The notes beneath the pieces are model-generated. The model did no database searches. It was not told where the DNA came from and saw nothing but the letters and a program-made list of their open reading frames with translations. From positions 1 through 64,000 of the forward strand of contig NZ_JAYGIM010000012.1 in assembly GCF_034930985.1 (NCBI RefSeq): a stretch of 64,000 nt of DNA. Direction: 5' to 3'. Positions 27,005-36,456 of this stretch are shown here, one piece after another (the stretch's first letter is position 1; every line of letters starts with the position of its first letter). The position numbers and the translations under genes were made by a program. Origin of the DNA: Arcicella lustrica (GTDB lineage Bacteria; Bacteroidota; Bacteroidia; Cytophagales; Spirosomataceae).

Positions 27005-28504
27005 ATGAAAAACATAAAAAATATTCTCTATTTTCTATTCATTACAATGGCTTTTACTAGCTGTAGTGAATGGGTTGACTATAGTCCAAAAGATGATTAT
27101 AGAGTAACCGACCAAGATTATTTGAAATCTTCTGCTGATTATCAAAGCATGGGTGTAAGTGTTTATACACCAATACAATGGTTGAATCAGTTAGTGCCAG
27201 TGGGTGATATTGCTTCTGACAATGCAGTAGCAGGAGGCGAAAATGCCTCTGACGTACTAGATTTACAGAATATTGATGACCTCACACTTACTGCACAAAA
27301 TGGAACTTTAGCCGAAATCTGGAAGGCTTCCTACGAAGGTATCAATCGTGCGAATTATCTGTATCAATACAAAGACAAAAATCCAGCAGGCGAAGTAATC
27401 GCTTTTCCTGAAAAAGAAGCCATGTATGGTGAAGTAGCATTTTTAAGAGCTTACTATTATTTCACTTTGGTAAAAGTCTTCGGAAATGTGCCTTTGTTTG
27501 TGGATAAAAAATTGGGAATTGCAGATTCAAGAACTTTGAAACAAGCGCCTAAAGCAGATGTTTATGCGCAAATTGAAAAAGATTTGACCAATGCAATTGC
27601 TGCTTTACCAAGTACCGACCCTAAAAATGGTAGAATCACCAAATTTGCAGCTCAAGCACTTTTAGGAAAAGTATATCTCTATCAAAATAAGTTTGATTTA
27701 GCCGCAGGAGTATTAAAAAGTGTAATTGATGGACCTTATTCTTTAGTGCCAAATTTTGGCGATATTTTCTTGCAATCTGGTGAAAATGGTGCTGAGGCTG
27801 TCTTTGAAATTCAATATTCAAACCTTTCTCCTTACTACAACTGGGGTGGTGTTACTCGTGGACAAGGAAATTTAGCAGTTCAGCAATGTGGTATTCGTGG
27901 CATCACAGGGAATAGCCCGTATGCAGCAGGTTGGAGTACCAATTTACCAACGCAAGATTTAGCCAATGCTTATCAAGCGGGTGATAAAAGAAAAGAGGTT
28001 ACTTGTTTGGACATCGAAGCCTATAAAAATGCTAATCCAAATTTAGGCATTACTTATCAAGTAGCTCCTTATAAAAATACTGGTTTGTATAATCAAAAAT
28101 ATCTGCCAAGAAAAGGAGAAACCAGTGGGCAAATCGAACTGAATTATTTGAATAATCAACGTATTATCCGTCTTTCGGATGTCTATTTGATGTATGCTGA
28201 GGCTCTGAATCGTAAAGCTTCTCCAGATGATATCAATGCGCAATTGTACTTGAATAAAGTTCGTCAAAGAGCTTTCGGAGACAATGCACATAACATTTCG
28301 GCTACTGGAAATACATTGAAAGAAGCAATCTGGACTGAACGCAGATTAGAATTAGGCATGGAAGGCGACCGCTTTTTCGACTTGGTTCGTACTGGACAAG
28401 CGGCTACGAAAATCAAAAATTTTGTTGTTGGAAAGAACGAAGTATTTCCAATTCCACAAGCTGAAATTGATGTTTCTGGCTTGGTACAAAATGCTGGTTA
28501 TTAA
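27005..28504 (+). CDS. SusD/RagB family glycan-binding lipoprotein
   Basis: The start at 27005 gives a lipoprotein signal (MKNIKNILYFLFITMAFTSC); a longer frame from 26951 adds only leader. The fold has the SusD TPR-like helices (IWKASYEGINRANYLYQY, YGEVAFLRAYYYFTLVKVFGNVPLF, KFAAQALLGKVYLYQNKFDLA) and the C-terminal signature (LSDVYLMYAEALNRK, IWTERRLELGMEGDRFFDLVRTG). It sits on the cell surface as the lid of the SusC transporter and hands glycans to it. Confidence 0.96.
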   Translation: MKNIKNILYFLFITMAFTSCSEWVDYSPKDDYRVTDQDYLKSSADYQSMGVSVYTPIQWLNQLVPVGDIASDNAVAGGENASDVLDLQNIDDLTLTAQNGTLAEIWKASYEGINRANYLYQYKDKNPAGEVIAFPEKEAMYGEVAFLRAYYYFTLVKVFGNVPLFVDKKLGIADSRTLKQAPKADVYAQIEKDLTNAIAALPSTDPKNGRITKFAAQALLGKVYLYQNKFDLAAGVLKSVIDGPYSLVPNFGDIFLQSGENGAEAVFEIQYSNLSPYYNWGGVTRGQGNLAVQQCGIRGITGNSPYAAGWSTNLPTQDLANAYQAGDKRKEVTCLDIEAYKNANPNLGITYQVAPYKNTGLYNQKYLPRKGETSGQIELNYLNNQRIIRLSDVYLMYAEALNRKASPDDINAQLYLNKVRQRAFGDNAHNISATGNTLKEAIWTERRLELGMEGDRFFDLVRTGQAATKIKNFVVGKNEVFPIPQAEIDVSGLVQNAGY

Positions 28505-28534
28505 TTCAGACTCATATTTTCTAAATGAATTTCG

Positions 28535-30616
28535 ATGAAAAATATACATAAAATTTTATCCATGTTAGCCTTTATTGCTATCATGACGGCATGTAATGAA
28601 AAGTTTTTTGATGATATTTCTTTTCTTGAAACTGCCTCATCACCCGCAAAAATGTCGGCTCTTTTTGACATCACCCAAGACAATACGGGTTTAGTAACCA
28701 TCACACCCAATGGCGAAGGCGTTGCCACTTTCTCGGTAAATTTTGGTGATGGTACTGCTTCTACTGCAACTGTCGATGCAGGAAAAAGCATACAACATAA
28801 ATATGCAGAAGGTATTTATAGCGTAAAACTTGTTGGTAAAGGAGTAACAGGAAAAGTATCAGAAAGTACGCAAGAACTTACAGTTTCTTTTAAAGCACCA
28901 GAAAATGTAGAAGTAAATTCAACTATCGACCCTGCAAATCCTTTTAAAGTAAATGTTTCAGCAAAAGCGACAAACGAAACTTTGTTTAAAGTGTATTTTG
29001 GAGATGTTGCTAATGAAGTACCGATGTCTTTTTTAGAAGGTGCAACCGTTAGCCATACTTATACAGCAGTAGGAACTTATGAGATGAAAGTCGTGGCTTT
29101 GAGTGGTGGAAAAGCAACAACCGAAGTGAAAAAGACGATAAGCATTGTAAGTCCTGTGGTTTTACCACTTGACTTTGAAACGGCTGGACAAACCTATAAA
29201 TTCAGCAATTTTGAAGGTGGAGATGTTTCTGTAATTGCCAATCCACAAGTTAGTGGTATTAATACTTCTTCAAAAGTGGCTAAGATGGTAAAAAATCCGG
29301 GACAAACTTATGGTGGAAGTTTAATTACTTTGGGTGCTTCGATGGACTTTTCTGTGAATAAATACTTCTCAATGAAAGTGTTTTCTCCAAGAGTAGGTGC
29401 AAAGGTTTTATTGAAAGTAGAAAATGCTTCAAACGGTTCACAAAGTTTTGAGAAAGAACTTACCACAAGCAAAGCCAATGTTTGGGAAGAATTAATCTTT
29501 GATTTCAGTGCTATCAACACGGCTAATTCATATCAAAACATCGTGTTGATTTTTGATAATGGTACTCGTGGCGATGGTTCAGCTAATTTTACTTACTTGT
29601 TTGATGACATTAAATTGATGAACCCTGTTGTGATTGCACCAATTAATTTACCTGTCACTTTTGATGTAGCTAATACGAATTATACCGTAACAGATTTCGG
29701 AAATAATAGTACTATTGACGGCATTGACCCAACGAATGCAAGCAACAAAGTGAAAATTACAACTAAACCTGCTGGTGCTGAAACTTGGGCAGGAACTACC
29801 ATCGGAACACCAACAGGTTTTGCTTCTGCTATTAAGTTGACAGCTTCTAATCCTAAAATGAGTGTGAGAGTATATTCTCCTGCGGCGGGTATTCCAATCC
29901 GATTAAAAATTGAAGACCGTAATAATGCCAATATTTCAGTAGAAACAGAAGTATTGACTAAATCTGCTAAAGCTTGGGAAGAATTAACCTTTGATTTTAC
30001 CAAACAAGTAACAGGTACTTCTGCCCTTAATTTATCGAATACTTATCACAAAGCTTCCTTATTCTTTGATTTTGGAACAGCGGGTAATGGTAAAGTTTTT
30101 TATTGGGATGACGTAAAAATCGCTACAACTACTGAAACCAATAATACGCTTACTATTCCATTAACTTTTGAATCTACTTCTTTGAAATATGACTTCTTGA
30201 ATTTCGACGGAGGAAATGCTACAGTCATTGCAAATCCGCATTCAAGTGGAATCAATACGAGTGGGAAAGTGGCTCAAATGATCAAAAATGGTGGTCAAGC
30301 TTGGGGTGGTGCTTTTATAACTTTAGAGAAAACGGTAGATTTTTCTGTTGGTAAAACTTTTAAAATGAAAGTATATGCTCCGAAAGTAGGCACTAAAGTT
30401 TTATTGAAAGTAGAAAATCTGACGGATGGGGGTGTCAGTTTTGAAAAAGAATTAAGTACGACAAAAGCCAATGCTTGGGAAGAACTAACTTTTGATTTCG
30501 GCGGAATTGATGTAAGCAAAAGCTATCAAAAAGTAGTCTTGATTTTTGATAATGGTACCAAAGGAGATGGCTCTGCGAACTTCACTTATTTATTTGATGA
30601 CATCATTCTTTATTAA
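28535..30616 (+). CDS. Surface glycan-binding lipoprotein with PKD and three CBM-like modules
   Basis: The 693-residue lipoprotein (MKNIHKILSMLAFIAIMTAC) begins with two PKD-like modules (about residues 40-110, VNFGDGTASTA, and 115-205) and continues with three beta-sandwich modules (about 210-365, 367-530 and 540-693). Modules 1 and 3 are close copies, sharing SGINTS, VLLKVEN, FEKEL, VLIFDNGT and GDGSANFTYLFDDI at the same positions; module 2 is more diverged. Third after susC and susD and followed by GH16, it matches the position and architecture of surface glycan-binding proteins of beta-1,3-glucan (laminarin) loci. Confidence 0.88.
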   Translation: MKNIHKILSMLAFIAIMTACNEKFFDDISFLETASSPAKMSALFDITQDNTGLVTITPNGEGVATFSVNFGDGTASTATVDAGKSIQHKYAEGIYSVKLVGKGVTGKVSESTQELTVSFKAPENVEVNSTIDPANPFKVNVSAKATNETLFKVYFGDVANEVPMSFLEGATVSHTYTAVGTYEMKVVALSGGKATTEVKKTISIVSPVVLPLDFETAGQTYKFSNFEGGDVSVIANPQVSGINTSSKVAKMVKNPGQTYGGSLITLGASMDFSVNKYFSMKVFSPRVGAKVLLKVENASNGSQSFEKELTTSKANVWEELIFDFSAINTANSYQNIVLIFDNGTRGDGSANFTYLFDDIKLMNPVVIAPINLPVTFDVANTNYTVTDFGNNSTIDGIDPTNASNKVKITTKPAGAETWAGTTIGTPTGFASAIKLTASNPKMSVRVYSPAAGIPIRLKIEDRNNANISVETEVLTKSAKAWEELTFDFTKQVTGTSALNLSNTYHKASLFFDFGTAGNGKVFYWDDVKIATTTETNNTLTIPLTFESTSLKYDFLNFDGGNATVIANPHSSGINTSGKVAQMIKNGGQAWGGAFITLEKTVDFSVGKTFKMKVYAPKVGTKVLLKVENLTDGGVSFEKELSTTKANAWEELTFDFGGIDVSKSYQKVVLIFDNGTKGDGSANFTYLFDDIILY

Positions 30617-30634
30617 TCTAATATTCAGGTAATC

Positions 30635-32248
30635 ATGATAACTAATAATATAAAATCATTCATACTCATTTTGTTTGCATCGGCAATAAGTTTTAGTGCT
30701 TGTAAACAAGCAGAATATGCTTTTGGAGATATTGTTGCGCCTTCAAACCTCGCAATAACGACTGAGATACAAGGAGTTGATGCTAACAATCCGAACGGAA
30801 ATGGTTCTGGAAATGTGGTAATTTCAACCCTTGCCGATAAGGCTTTAACTTATAAAGTTGATTTTGGTGATGGAACTACGCAAATGGTTCCTTCAGGAAA
30901 AATCACATATAAGTACAGTATTCCCGGTACTAAAGATTATACCATTACGGTAAGTGCTGTCGGAACGGGTGGAGCAGCTTCTACCTTGAGTAAAAAAGTA
31001 AAAGTATTTGTCGCATTTGAAATCCCTACGGATATTCTTGCAGCAATGACAAACAATACTTCAAAAGTTTGGGTGACTGATAAAGATGCTTCTGGACACG
31101 TAGGTGTTGGTCCAGCAGATGCCTTTTCTCCAATTTGGTATGCAGCAGACCCAAATACTCGTCCTGCTTGTTTGTATGATGATGAAATTACTTTTACAAA
31201 AGATGCTAACAACAACGTAGCAATGACTGTCGATAACAAAGGGCAATCTTCATTAATTGGTGCAGCTACTTCATATTATGGTTTGGCAGGTGGCGATGGT
31301 TGTTATGATATAAGTACTACTGGTGCTAAAAATTTAATTTTTTCAGGAGCTACTTCTTCATCAACAACTGCAAACTCTACTAGAGTACAATTTACTGTGC
31401 CGGGAAATGGTATTGTAAATTTTGCAACGGGAAGTAATACTTATGAAATATTAGCACTTTCTGCCAACAGCATGACTTTAAGAACAATCGGTGCAGATGG
31501 AAATGCTTGGTTTACCAAATTGAAAGTAAAACAAGCCGAAGAACCCGTAACAGAAAAGAAATTGTTTTGGGCAGAAGAATTTGATAAAGACGGTGCGCCC
31601 AATCCTGCTGTTTGGGGTTATGATTTAGGCAATGGAGATAATGGTTGGGGAAATGCTGAAAAACAATTTTACACGAACCGTACAGAAAACATTCAAGTGA
31701 AAGATGGTATCTTAAAAATCACGGCTCAAAAAGAGAATTATAGTGGTTTTGCTTATACTTCTTCAAGAATTCAAACCATGAATAAATTCTCTTTTACTTA
31801 TGGTAGAGTAGATATTCGTGCTAAACTTCCTACAGGCGGAGGTACTTGGCCAGCTTTATGGATGTTAGGAAGTAATATACAAACTGTTGGTTGGCCTGCT
31901 TGTGGAGAAATAGATATTATGGAGTACAAAGGCAACGAGCCTAATAAAATTTACGGAACGATGCACCACCCAAATCATTCGGGAGGAAACGGTGATAGTG
32001 GTAATACCACCATCACAAATGCTTCTACTGAATTTCATGTTTATTCAGTAGATTGGTCGGCAAGTACTATCAAAATGTATGTTGACAATAAGCTTTATTA
32101 TACTTTCAACAACACTAATAGTTTGCCATTTAATAAAGATTTCTTTTTAATCGTCAACTTTGCAATGGGCGGAACATTTGGTGGGGCGATTGATCCAAAT
32201 TTTGTTACCTCAACGTTTGAAGTAGATTATATTAGGGTTTATAAATAG
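30635..32248 (+). CDS. Glycoside hydrolase family 16 lipoprotein (beta-1,3-glucanase/laminarinase)
   Basis: The 537-residue protein has a lipobox (AISFSAC), a PKD module (about residues 38-125; VDFGDGTTQMV), a middle beta-rich domain (about 130-290) and a C-terminal GH16 domain (about 300-537). The GH16 catalytic motif is intact, GEIDIMEY, with both catalytic Glu and the assisting Asp. Other laminarinase-type elements are FAYTSSRIQTMNKFSFTYGR, GTWPALWMLG and NFAMGGTFGG. It cleaves beta-1,3(-1,4)-glucan at the cell surface and is the only hydrolase in this locus. Confidence 0.94.
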   Translation: MITNNIKSFILILFASAISFSACKQAEYAFGDIVAPSNLAITTEIQGVDANNPNGNGSGNVVISTLADKALTYKVDFGDGTTQMVPSGKITYKYSIPGTKDYTITVSAVGTGGAASTLSKKVKVFVAFEIPTDILAAMTNNTSKVWVTDKDASGHVGVGPADAFSPIWYAADPNTRPACLYDDEITFTKDANNNVAMTVDNKGQSSLIGAATSYYGLAGGDGCYDISTTGAKNLIFSGATSSSTTANSTRVQFTVPGNGIVNFATGSNTYEILALSANSMTLRTIGADGNAWFTKLKVKQAEEPVTEKKLFWAEEFDKDGAPNPAVWGYDLGNGDNGWGNAEKQFYTNRTENIQVKDGILKITAQKENYSGFAYTSSRIQTMNKFSFTYGRVDIRAKLPTGGGTWPALWMLGSNIQTVGWPACGEIDIMEYKGNEPNKIYGTMHHPNHSGGNGDSGNTTITNASTEFHVYSVDWSASTIKMYVDNKLYYTFNNTNSLPFNKDFFLIVNFAMGGTFGGAIDPNFVTSTFEVDYIRVYK

Positions 32249-32298
32249 CCTAGCATTGAATATGGATAAATATTAGTAATCCCGAATGTTAAAAGCAT

Positions 32299-32334
32299 AA
32301 ATAGCGGTCAAAATTAGTTTTTTGACCGCTATTT
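32299..32334 (+). terminator. Terminator of the glucan utilisation operon
   Basis: AAATAGCGGTCAAAA (32299-32313) and TTTTGACCGCTATTT (32320-32334) form a perfect 15-bp stem with a 6-nt loop, 50 bp after the GH16 stop. Confidence 0.85.
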
Positions 32335-32425
32335 ATTTAGCGGAATGACAATCTCTTTTGTCTATGTTGGAGATACTTACAACGAGGGAGAATAAAAATA
32401 TGGTTTTGATAATTGGATACATTTA

Positions 32426-32502
32426 TATCACCCCTTCGGGGTTTTAGAAATAATATCTTGCTCTGTTCTATAATCCTTTCATACCTTCGGGATTTGGGAA
32501 AA
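32426..32502. repeat. REP-like pair (two oppositely related units)
   Basis: TATATCACCCCTTCGGGGTT and, about 30 bp later, TCTATAATCCTTTCATACC followed by TTCGGGATT are intergenic palindrome units of the same two types, and in the same order, as at the right ends of the composite elements at 49.9-50.1 and 54.7-55.0 kb. Confidence 0.65.
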
Positions 32503-32672
32503 GGGCTATTTACAATACTTTAAAAATGCTGACTTAATCAGCAGTTTTGTTTTAATACGCCAATTAGTACTAGGCTTTCCTACAACTCAAAATTATGGTT
32601 TCGATAATTGGTGTATTGCTAACGCTGGTATTGTTGGTCTTGGCGACCCAATGATAAACAACAACTGCAGAG

Positions 32673-33134
32673 TCATCGAAGCCTTGTTTTTATTCTCATG
32701 CCAATGAAAATCGGTCATCGAAGCATTGTTTTTATTCTCACACCACTGCAAATCAGTCATCAAAGCCTTGTTTTTATTCTCACGCCACTGCAAATTGGTC
32801 ATCGAAGTCTTGTTTTTATTCTCATGCCACTACAAATTGGTCATCGAAGTCTTGTTTTTATTCTCACGCCACTGTAAATCGGTTATCGAAGTCTTATTTT
32901 TATTCACACGCCACTGCAAATTGGTCATCGAAGTCTTATTTTTATTCTCACACCACTGCAAATTGGTCATCGAAGCCTTGTTTTTATTCTCACACCACTA
33001 CAAATTGGTCATCGAAGCCTTGTTTTTATTCTCTCGCCACTGCAAATTAGTCATCGAAGCTTTATTTTTATTCACACGCCACTACAAATTGGTCATCGAA
33101 GTCTTGTTTTTATTCTCACGCTACTGAAAATCAG
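32673..33134. repeat. 42-bp tandem repeat array C (11 units)
   Basis: Eleven units, each starting at TCATCGAAG, span exactly 11 x 42 bp with substitutions but no indels. A T5 tract and an AAATT tract lie 21 bp apart in each unit. An open frame (repeat LFLFSRHCKLVIEV) runs through because 42 is divisible by three. It lacks a signal or any known domain, and the reverse strand is also largely open, so coding is doubtful. The array lies between the GH16 terminator and the M43 protease gene. The rest of 32335-33306 holds the REP-like pair and no gene. Confidence 0.95.
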
Positions 33135-33378
33135 TCATCGGAATGGCATTGACCTAAAGCTAGTGCCATTTTTTGTTGATAATAGTAAATAAAATAAAGT
33201 ATAAACAAATATTTTTATTAACTTATGTGAAGAAAATGAAAGTTAAGTGATAAATATTCATGATTTCTTTGTATTTTTATAATAAAAACGATTAATTTAG
33301 GTTAAGATGAACACATTTTCGTGCACTTCATTTATGTGTTCTTCGTATTACCTTTTTTACTTCAAAAAACTAAAAGCG

Positions 33379-34374
33379 ATGAAAAAAATTCTCCATTTAC
33401 TAGCTTTCGTAGCTAGTTCTTTAGCTATTGTATCCTGCAATGATGTATCATTAGAAAATTCAGATGAGGCTTTAAATGATTTAAACGAATCTTCAAGAAA
33501 TGTTAGGATGGGGCGTCAATGTGCTTCGATGGAAGTACTTGAAGCAAACATGAAAGAAGACCCAAGTTTGATTGATAAAATGAATGCTGTTGAACAACAA
33601 ACATTGGCATTTCAACAAAAAATGAAAGCAAGTAGGGTAGGAGAAACAGGTACTTTGGTAATTCCTGTAGTTGTAAATGTCATTTATAACACTGCTGCTC
33701 AAAACATTAGCATTGAACAGATTCAATCACAAATTGATGTACTTAACAAAGATTTTAGCGGTACTAATACCGATGCAAGTTTAGTACCAAGTGCTTTTAC
33801 TTCAAGATTCTCTAATTTAGAATTACAATTTACGCTTTCGAATGTTGTGCGTAAACAAAGTAATAAAACTTCGTGGGGAACTAGAGATGCGATGAAAAGT
33901 GCTAAAAAAGGAGGAATTGACCCAACGTCTCCTACAACTACGCTCAATATTTGGATTTGTAATATTGGAAGTAATATTTTAGGCTATGCTCAATTTCCAG
34001 GAGGTGCTGCTTCAACTGATGGTGTGGTTATTTCACCTCAGTATTTTGGTACTACAGGTTACGTCTCAGCGCCATTTGATAAAGGTAGAACAGCTACTCA
34101 TGAAATTGGTCACTGGTTAAATCTACGTCATATTTGGGGTGATGCTTCTTGTGGTAATGATATGGTAACAGACACTCCTACACAACAAACGGCTAATTAT
34201 GGTTGTCCATCGTTTCCAAAAGTTACTTGTAGTAATGGTCCAAACGGTGATATGTTTATGAATTATATGGATTATACCGACGACGCTTGTATGTACATGT
34301 TCTCGGCAGGACAAAAAACTAGAACAAGAGCCATTTTTGCAGTTGGAGGAGCTAGAGCTAGTTTTAATCCATAA
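33379..34374 (+). CDS. M43-family zinc metalloprotease, lipoprotein
   Basis: The start at 33379 gives a lipoprotein signal (MKKILHLLAFVASSLAIVSC). The catalytic domain has the metzincin motif HEIGHWLNLRH (HExxHxxGxxH), the residues after it (IWGDASCGNDMVTDTP) and the Met-turn in FMNYMDYTDDACMYMFS, which places it with the pappalysin/cytophagalysin peptidases (M43B). The pro-region (about residues 20-90) precedes VVVNVIYNT. It probably degrades proteins at the cell surface. It is a single gene closed by a strong terminator. Confidence 0.93.
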   Translation: MKKILHLLAFVASSLAIVSCNDVSLENSDEALNDLNESSRNVRMGRQCASMEVLEANMKEDPSLIDKMNAVEQQTLAFQQKMKASRVGETGTLVIPVVVNVIYNTAAQNISIEQIQSQIDVLNKDFSGTNTDASLVPSAFTSRFSNLELQFTLSNVVRKQSNKTSWGTRDAMKSAKKGGIDPTSPTTTLNIWICNIGSNILGYAQFPGGAASTDGVVISPQYFGTTGYVSAPFDKGRTATHEIGHWLNLRHIWGDASCGNDMVTDTPTQQTANYGCPSFPKVTCSNGPNGDMFMNYMDYTDDACMYMFSAGQKTRTRAIFAVGGARASFNP

Positions 34375-34404
34375 ATGGAATAATCAATAAAAAGTAATAC
34401 ATTT

Positions 34405-34440
34405 AAGCCTTCTCTAAGCACGGAGAGAAGGCTTTTTTTT
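34405..34440 (+). terminator. Terminator after the M43 protease gene
   Basis: AAGCCTTCTCT (34405-34415) pairs with AGAGAAGGCTT (34424-34434), followed by a T8 run to 34440. The next start codon (34441) comes directly after the T run. Confidence 0.9.
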
Positions 34441-34863
34441 ATGAACCAATTCATCTTTATATTTTTCATGTTAGGAATCAATGTTTCACCCAAAGAAACG
34501 ATTCATTTACTAGCACTTCATTATCAGACAAGAGGAATGCAGAAGCATTTGCTCATAACGGCTGATAGTACCGTTGTTACTATCAATGCTGAAAGACATA
34601 GCTTTAAAACTAAAGCTATTCAGTGGAAGAAAATCTTGAAAACGATGGAGCAAGTGAAATTAAACAGTATCTCTCGTTTAAAAAGACCCAGTACTAAATC
34701 TTTTTATGATGGTGCAATGGCTGCACAAATGGAAGTAATTACTTCAAAGAAAACTTATGTGTCTATTGATTTTGACCACACACAAGCTCCTTTAATGTTA
34801 TCCAAAACCATTGCTATGATGAAAGCATCTCTAAAGGATGCTAGTCCGAAAGTGGAGTTTTAA
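34441..34863 (+). CDS. Small protein of unknown function, possibly exported
   Basis: The 140-residue protein begins with a hydrophobic stretch (MNQFIFIFFMLGINVS) that may be a signal peptide. The rest is basic and mixed alpha/beta (LLITADSTVVTINAE, WKKILKTMEQVKLNSI, VSIDFDHTQAP). I do not recognise a family. Its ATG begins at the base after the T run of the preceding terminator, so it is either translated from read-through transcripts or from a start further in. Codon use matches its neighbours and it does not overlap any other gene, so it is probably real. Confidence 0.6.
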   Translation: MNQFIFIFFMLGINVSPKETIHLLALHYQTRGMQKHLLITADSTVVTINAERHSFKTKAIQWKKILKTMEQVKLNSISRLKRPSTKSFYDGAMAAQMEVITSKKTYVSIDFDHTQAPLMLSKTIAMMKASLKDASPKVEF

Positions 34864-35281
34864 ATTACTCGTAGCGTTTTTGATTTTTGACAGTATAAAA
34901 AGTTGTCAGAAATAGTTTTCATACGCATATCCATGTATATCACCTTTTCAGGGTTAATGTTTTCTTCAATCCCAAAGGGATGATATGATTATAGAAAAAA
35001 GAAAAGATTGAGAATTGTAGGAGACTCCGAAAGTTTGAGTATGAGGCTTCGTTTTTAAGCTATAAACATTTGAATCCTTCGGATTATTTTTAACAATTTC
35101 ATTCTCAATAGGATTGGATTTGAACCCAATCCTAAACCCAATCCTCTAAATTTGCCTTTTTTTTTGCCCCTTTATGGCGAATAGTGTAATTTTGCACATC
35201 TTCAAGAAACAATCATCTAAAATTCTTCAAGATGCCATCGTAAACCTAATACTTTGGCTCACTGAATTCATTACTGAATCA
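34864..35281. other. Intergenic stretch with one REP-like pair
   Basis: This gap upstream of pheS contains TATATCACC-TTTTCAGGG (34937-34955 approximately) and then AATCCCAAAGGGATGATATG with ATTATAG (34972-35000), two REP-like units in head-to-head order. Near 35110-35150 there is a short imperfect direct repeat (CCCAATCCT twice). No gene is seen; the frame open from 35174 is the untranslated leader of pheS. Confidence 0.55.
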
Positions 35282-36319
35282 ATGCAAGATAAGATTAACG
35301 ACATTCATCAGCAGATTGCTGATTTTACTATTTCCAACAAGGAACAATTAGAGGCTTTCCGTATTGCTTATGTAGGACGTAAGGGCGTGATTGGTGACCT
35401 TTTTGATGAACTGAAAAATGTTGCACAAGAAGAACGCCGTGCCGTTGGACAATCCCTGAATTCATTAAAAGAGGCGGCTCAAGTAAAATTCAATGAGTTT
35501 CAAGCTTTGATGGAAGCAAGTACTGAGAAATCAGTAGCGATTGAATTTGATTTAACACTTCCAAACGTTCCTTTCGAAAATGGAAGTATTCATCCGTTGA
35601 CTTTAGTGCGTGCTAGAATCATCGAAATCTTTGCTAAAATGGGTTTCAATGTTTCGGATGGTCCTGAAATAGAATCTGATTTTTATAATTTCACGGCATT
35701 GAATTTTGCTGAAAATCACCCTGCTCGTGAAATGCAAGATACTTTCTTTATCGAGAAAAAAGGTGGAAATGTTGCCGACGATATGTTGTTAAGAACGCAT
35801 ACTTCTAACGTACAAATTCGTTTGATGCAAAACCAAAAACCGCCTTTGCGTTCAATTATGCCGGGTCGTGTGTATCGTAACGAAGCCATTTCTGCGAGAG
35901 CGCACTGTTTATTCCACCAAGTAGAAGGCTTGTATGTTGATAAAAATGTAGGTTTCAAAGATTTGAAAGATACGCTTTATTACTTTGCCAAAGAAATGTT
36001 CGGGCAAGATACTAAAGTACGTTATCGTCCTTCATATTTTCCATTTACCGAACCTTCTGCCGAAATCGACATTACTTGTTTAATCTGTAAAGGTAAAGGC
36101 TGTAATGTTTGTAAGTATTCTGGCTGGGTAGAAATTGCAGGTTCTGGAATGGTTGACCCTAATGTTTTAGAACAATGCGGCATTGATTCTCAAGAATACA
36201 CAGGTTTCGCCTTTGGAATGGGTATCGAAAGAATCACGATGTTAAAATATCAAATTAAAGATTTACGATTATTTACGGAAAACGATGTAAGATTCTTGCG
36301 TCAGTTTGAAGGATTATAA
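35282..36319 (+). CDS. pheS: Phenylalanyl-tRNA synthetase alpha subunit
   Basis: The start at 35282 (MQDKINDIHQQI) gives 345 residues, the usual length; the frame extends to 35174 but those residues lack homology. The coiled-coil N-terminus (YVGRKGVIGDLFDELKNV) is followed by class II synthetase motif 2 (PGRVYRNEAISARAHCLFHQ), the Cys cluster CLICKGKGCNVCKYSG found in part of the family, and motif 3 (GFAFGMGIERITMLKY). It charges tRNA-Phe together with the beta subunit, which is not in this window. A terminator follows directly. Confidence 0.97.
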   Translation: MQDKINDIHQQIADFTISNKEQLEAFRIAYVGRKGVIGDLFDELKNVAQEERRAVGQSLNSLKEAAQVKFNEFQALMEASTEKSVAIEFDLTLPNVPFENGSIHPLTLVRARIIEIFAKMGFNVSDGPEIESDFYNFTALNFAENHPAREMQDTFFIEKKGGNVADDMLLRTHTSNVQIRLMQNQKPPLRSIMPGRVYRNEAISARAHCLFHQVEGLYVDKNVGFKDLKDTLYYFAKEMFGQDTKVRYRPSYFPFTEPSAEIDITCLICKGKGCNVCKYSGWVEIAGSGMVDPNVLEQCGIDSQEYTGFAFGMGIERITMLKYQIKDLRLFTENDVRFLRQFEGL

Positions 36320-36340
36320 AAATTTGAATCAAGTTTAATA

Positions 36341-36366
36341 AAAAGACCTGTAAACTCAGGTCTTTT
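36341..36366 (+). terminator. Terminator after pheS
   Basis: AAAAGACCTG (36341-36350), a 6-nt loop, and CAGGTCTTTT (36357-36366) form a perfect 10-bp stem ending in a T run. Confidence 0.9.
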
Positions 36367-36456
36367 TATTTTGTATAAGGCTGTAAAATTCAAATACTTC
36401 TAAGCGGAATTAACACATTTTAACAGCCCTATCCTCTTCAAGCCAATCTTATTTAG

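Noticed and set aside
32593..33127. Open frames of 133 (+) and 69 (-) codons in array C
   Set aside because: Pure 14-residue repeats created by the 42-bp unit; no start context, no domain, both strands affected.
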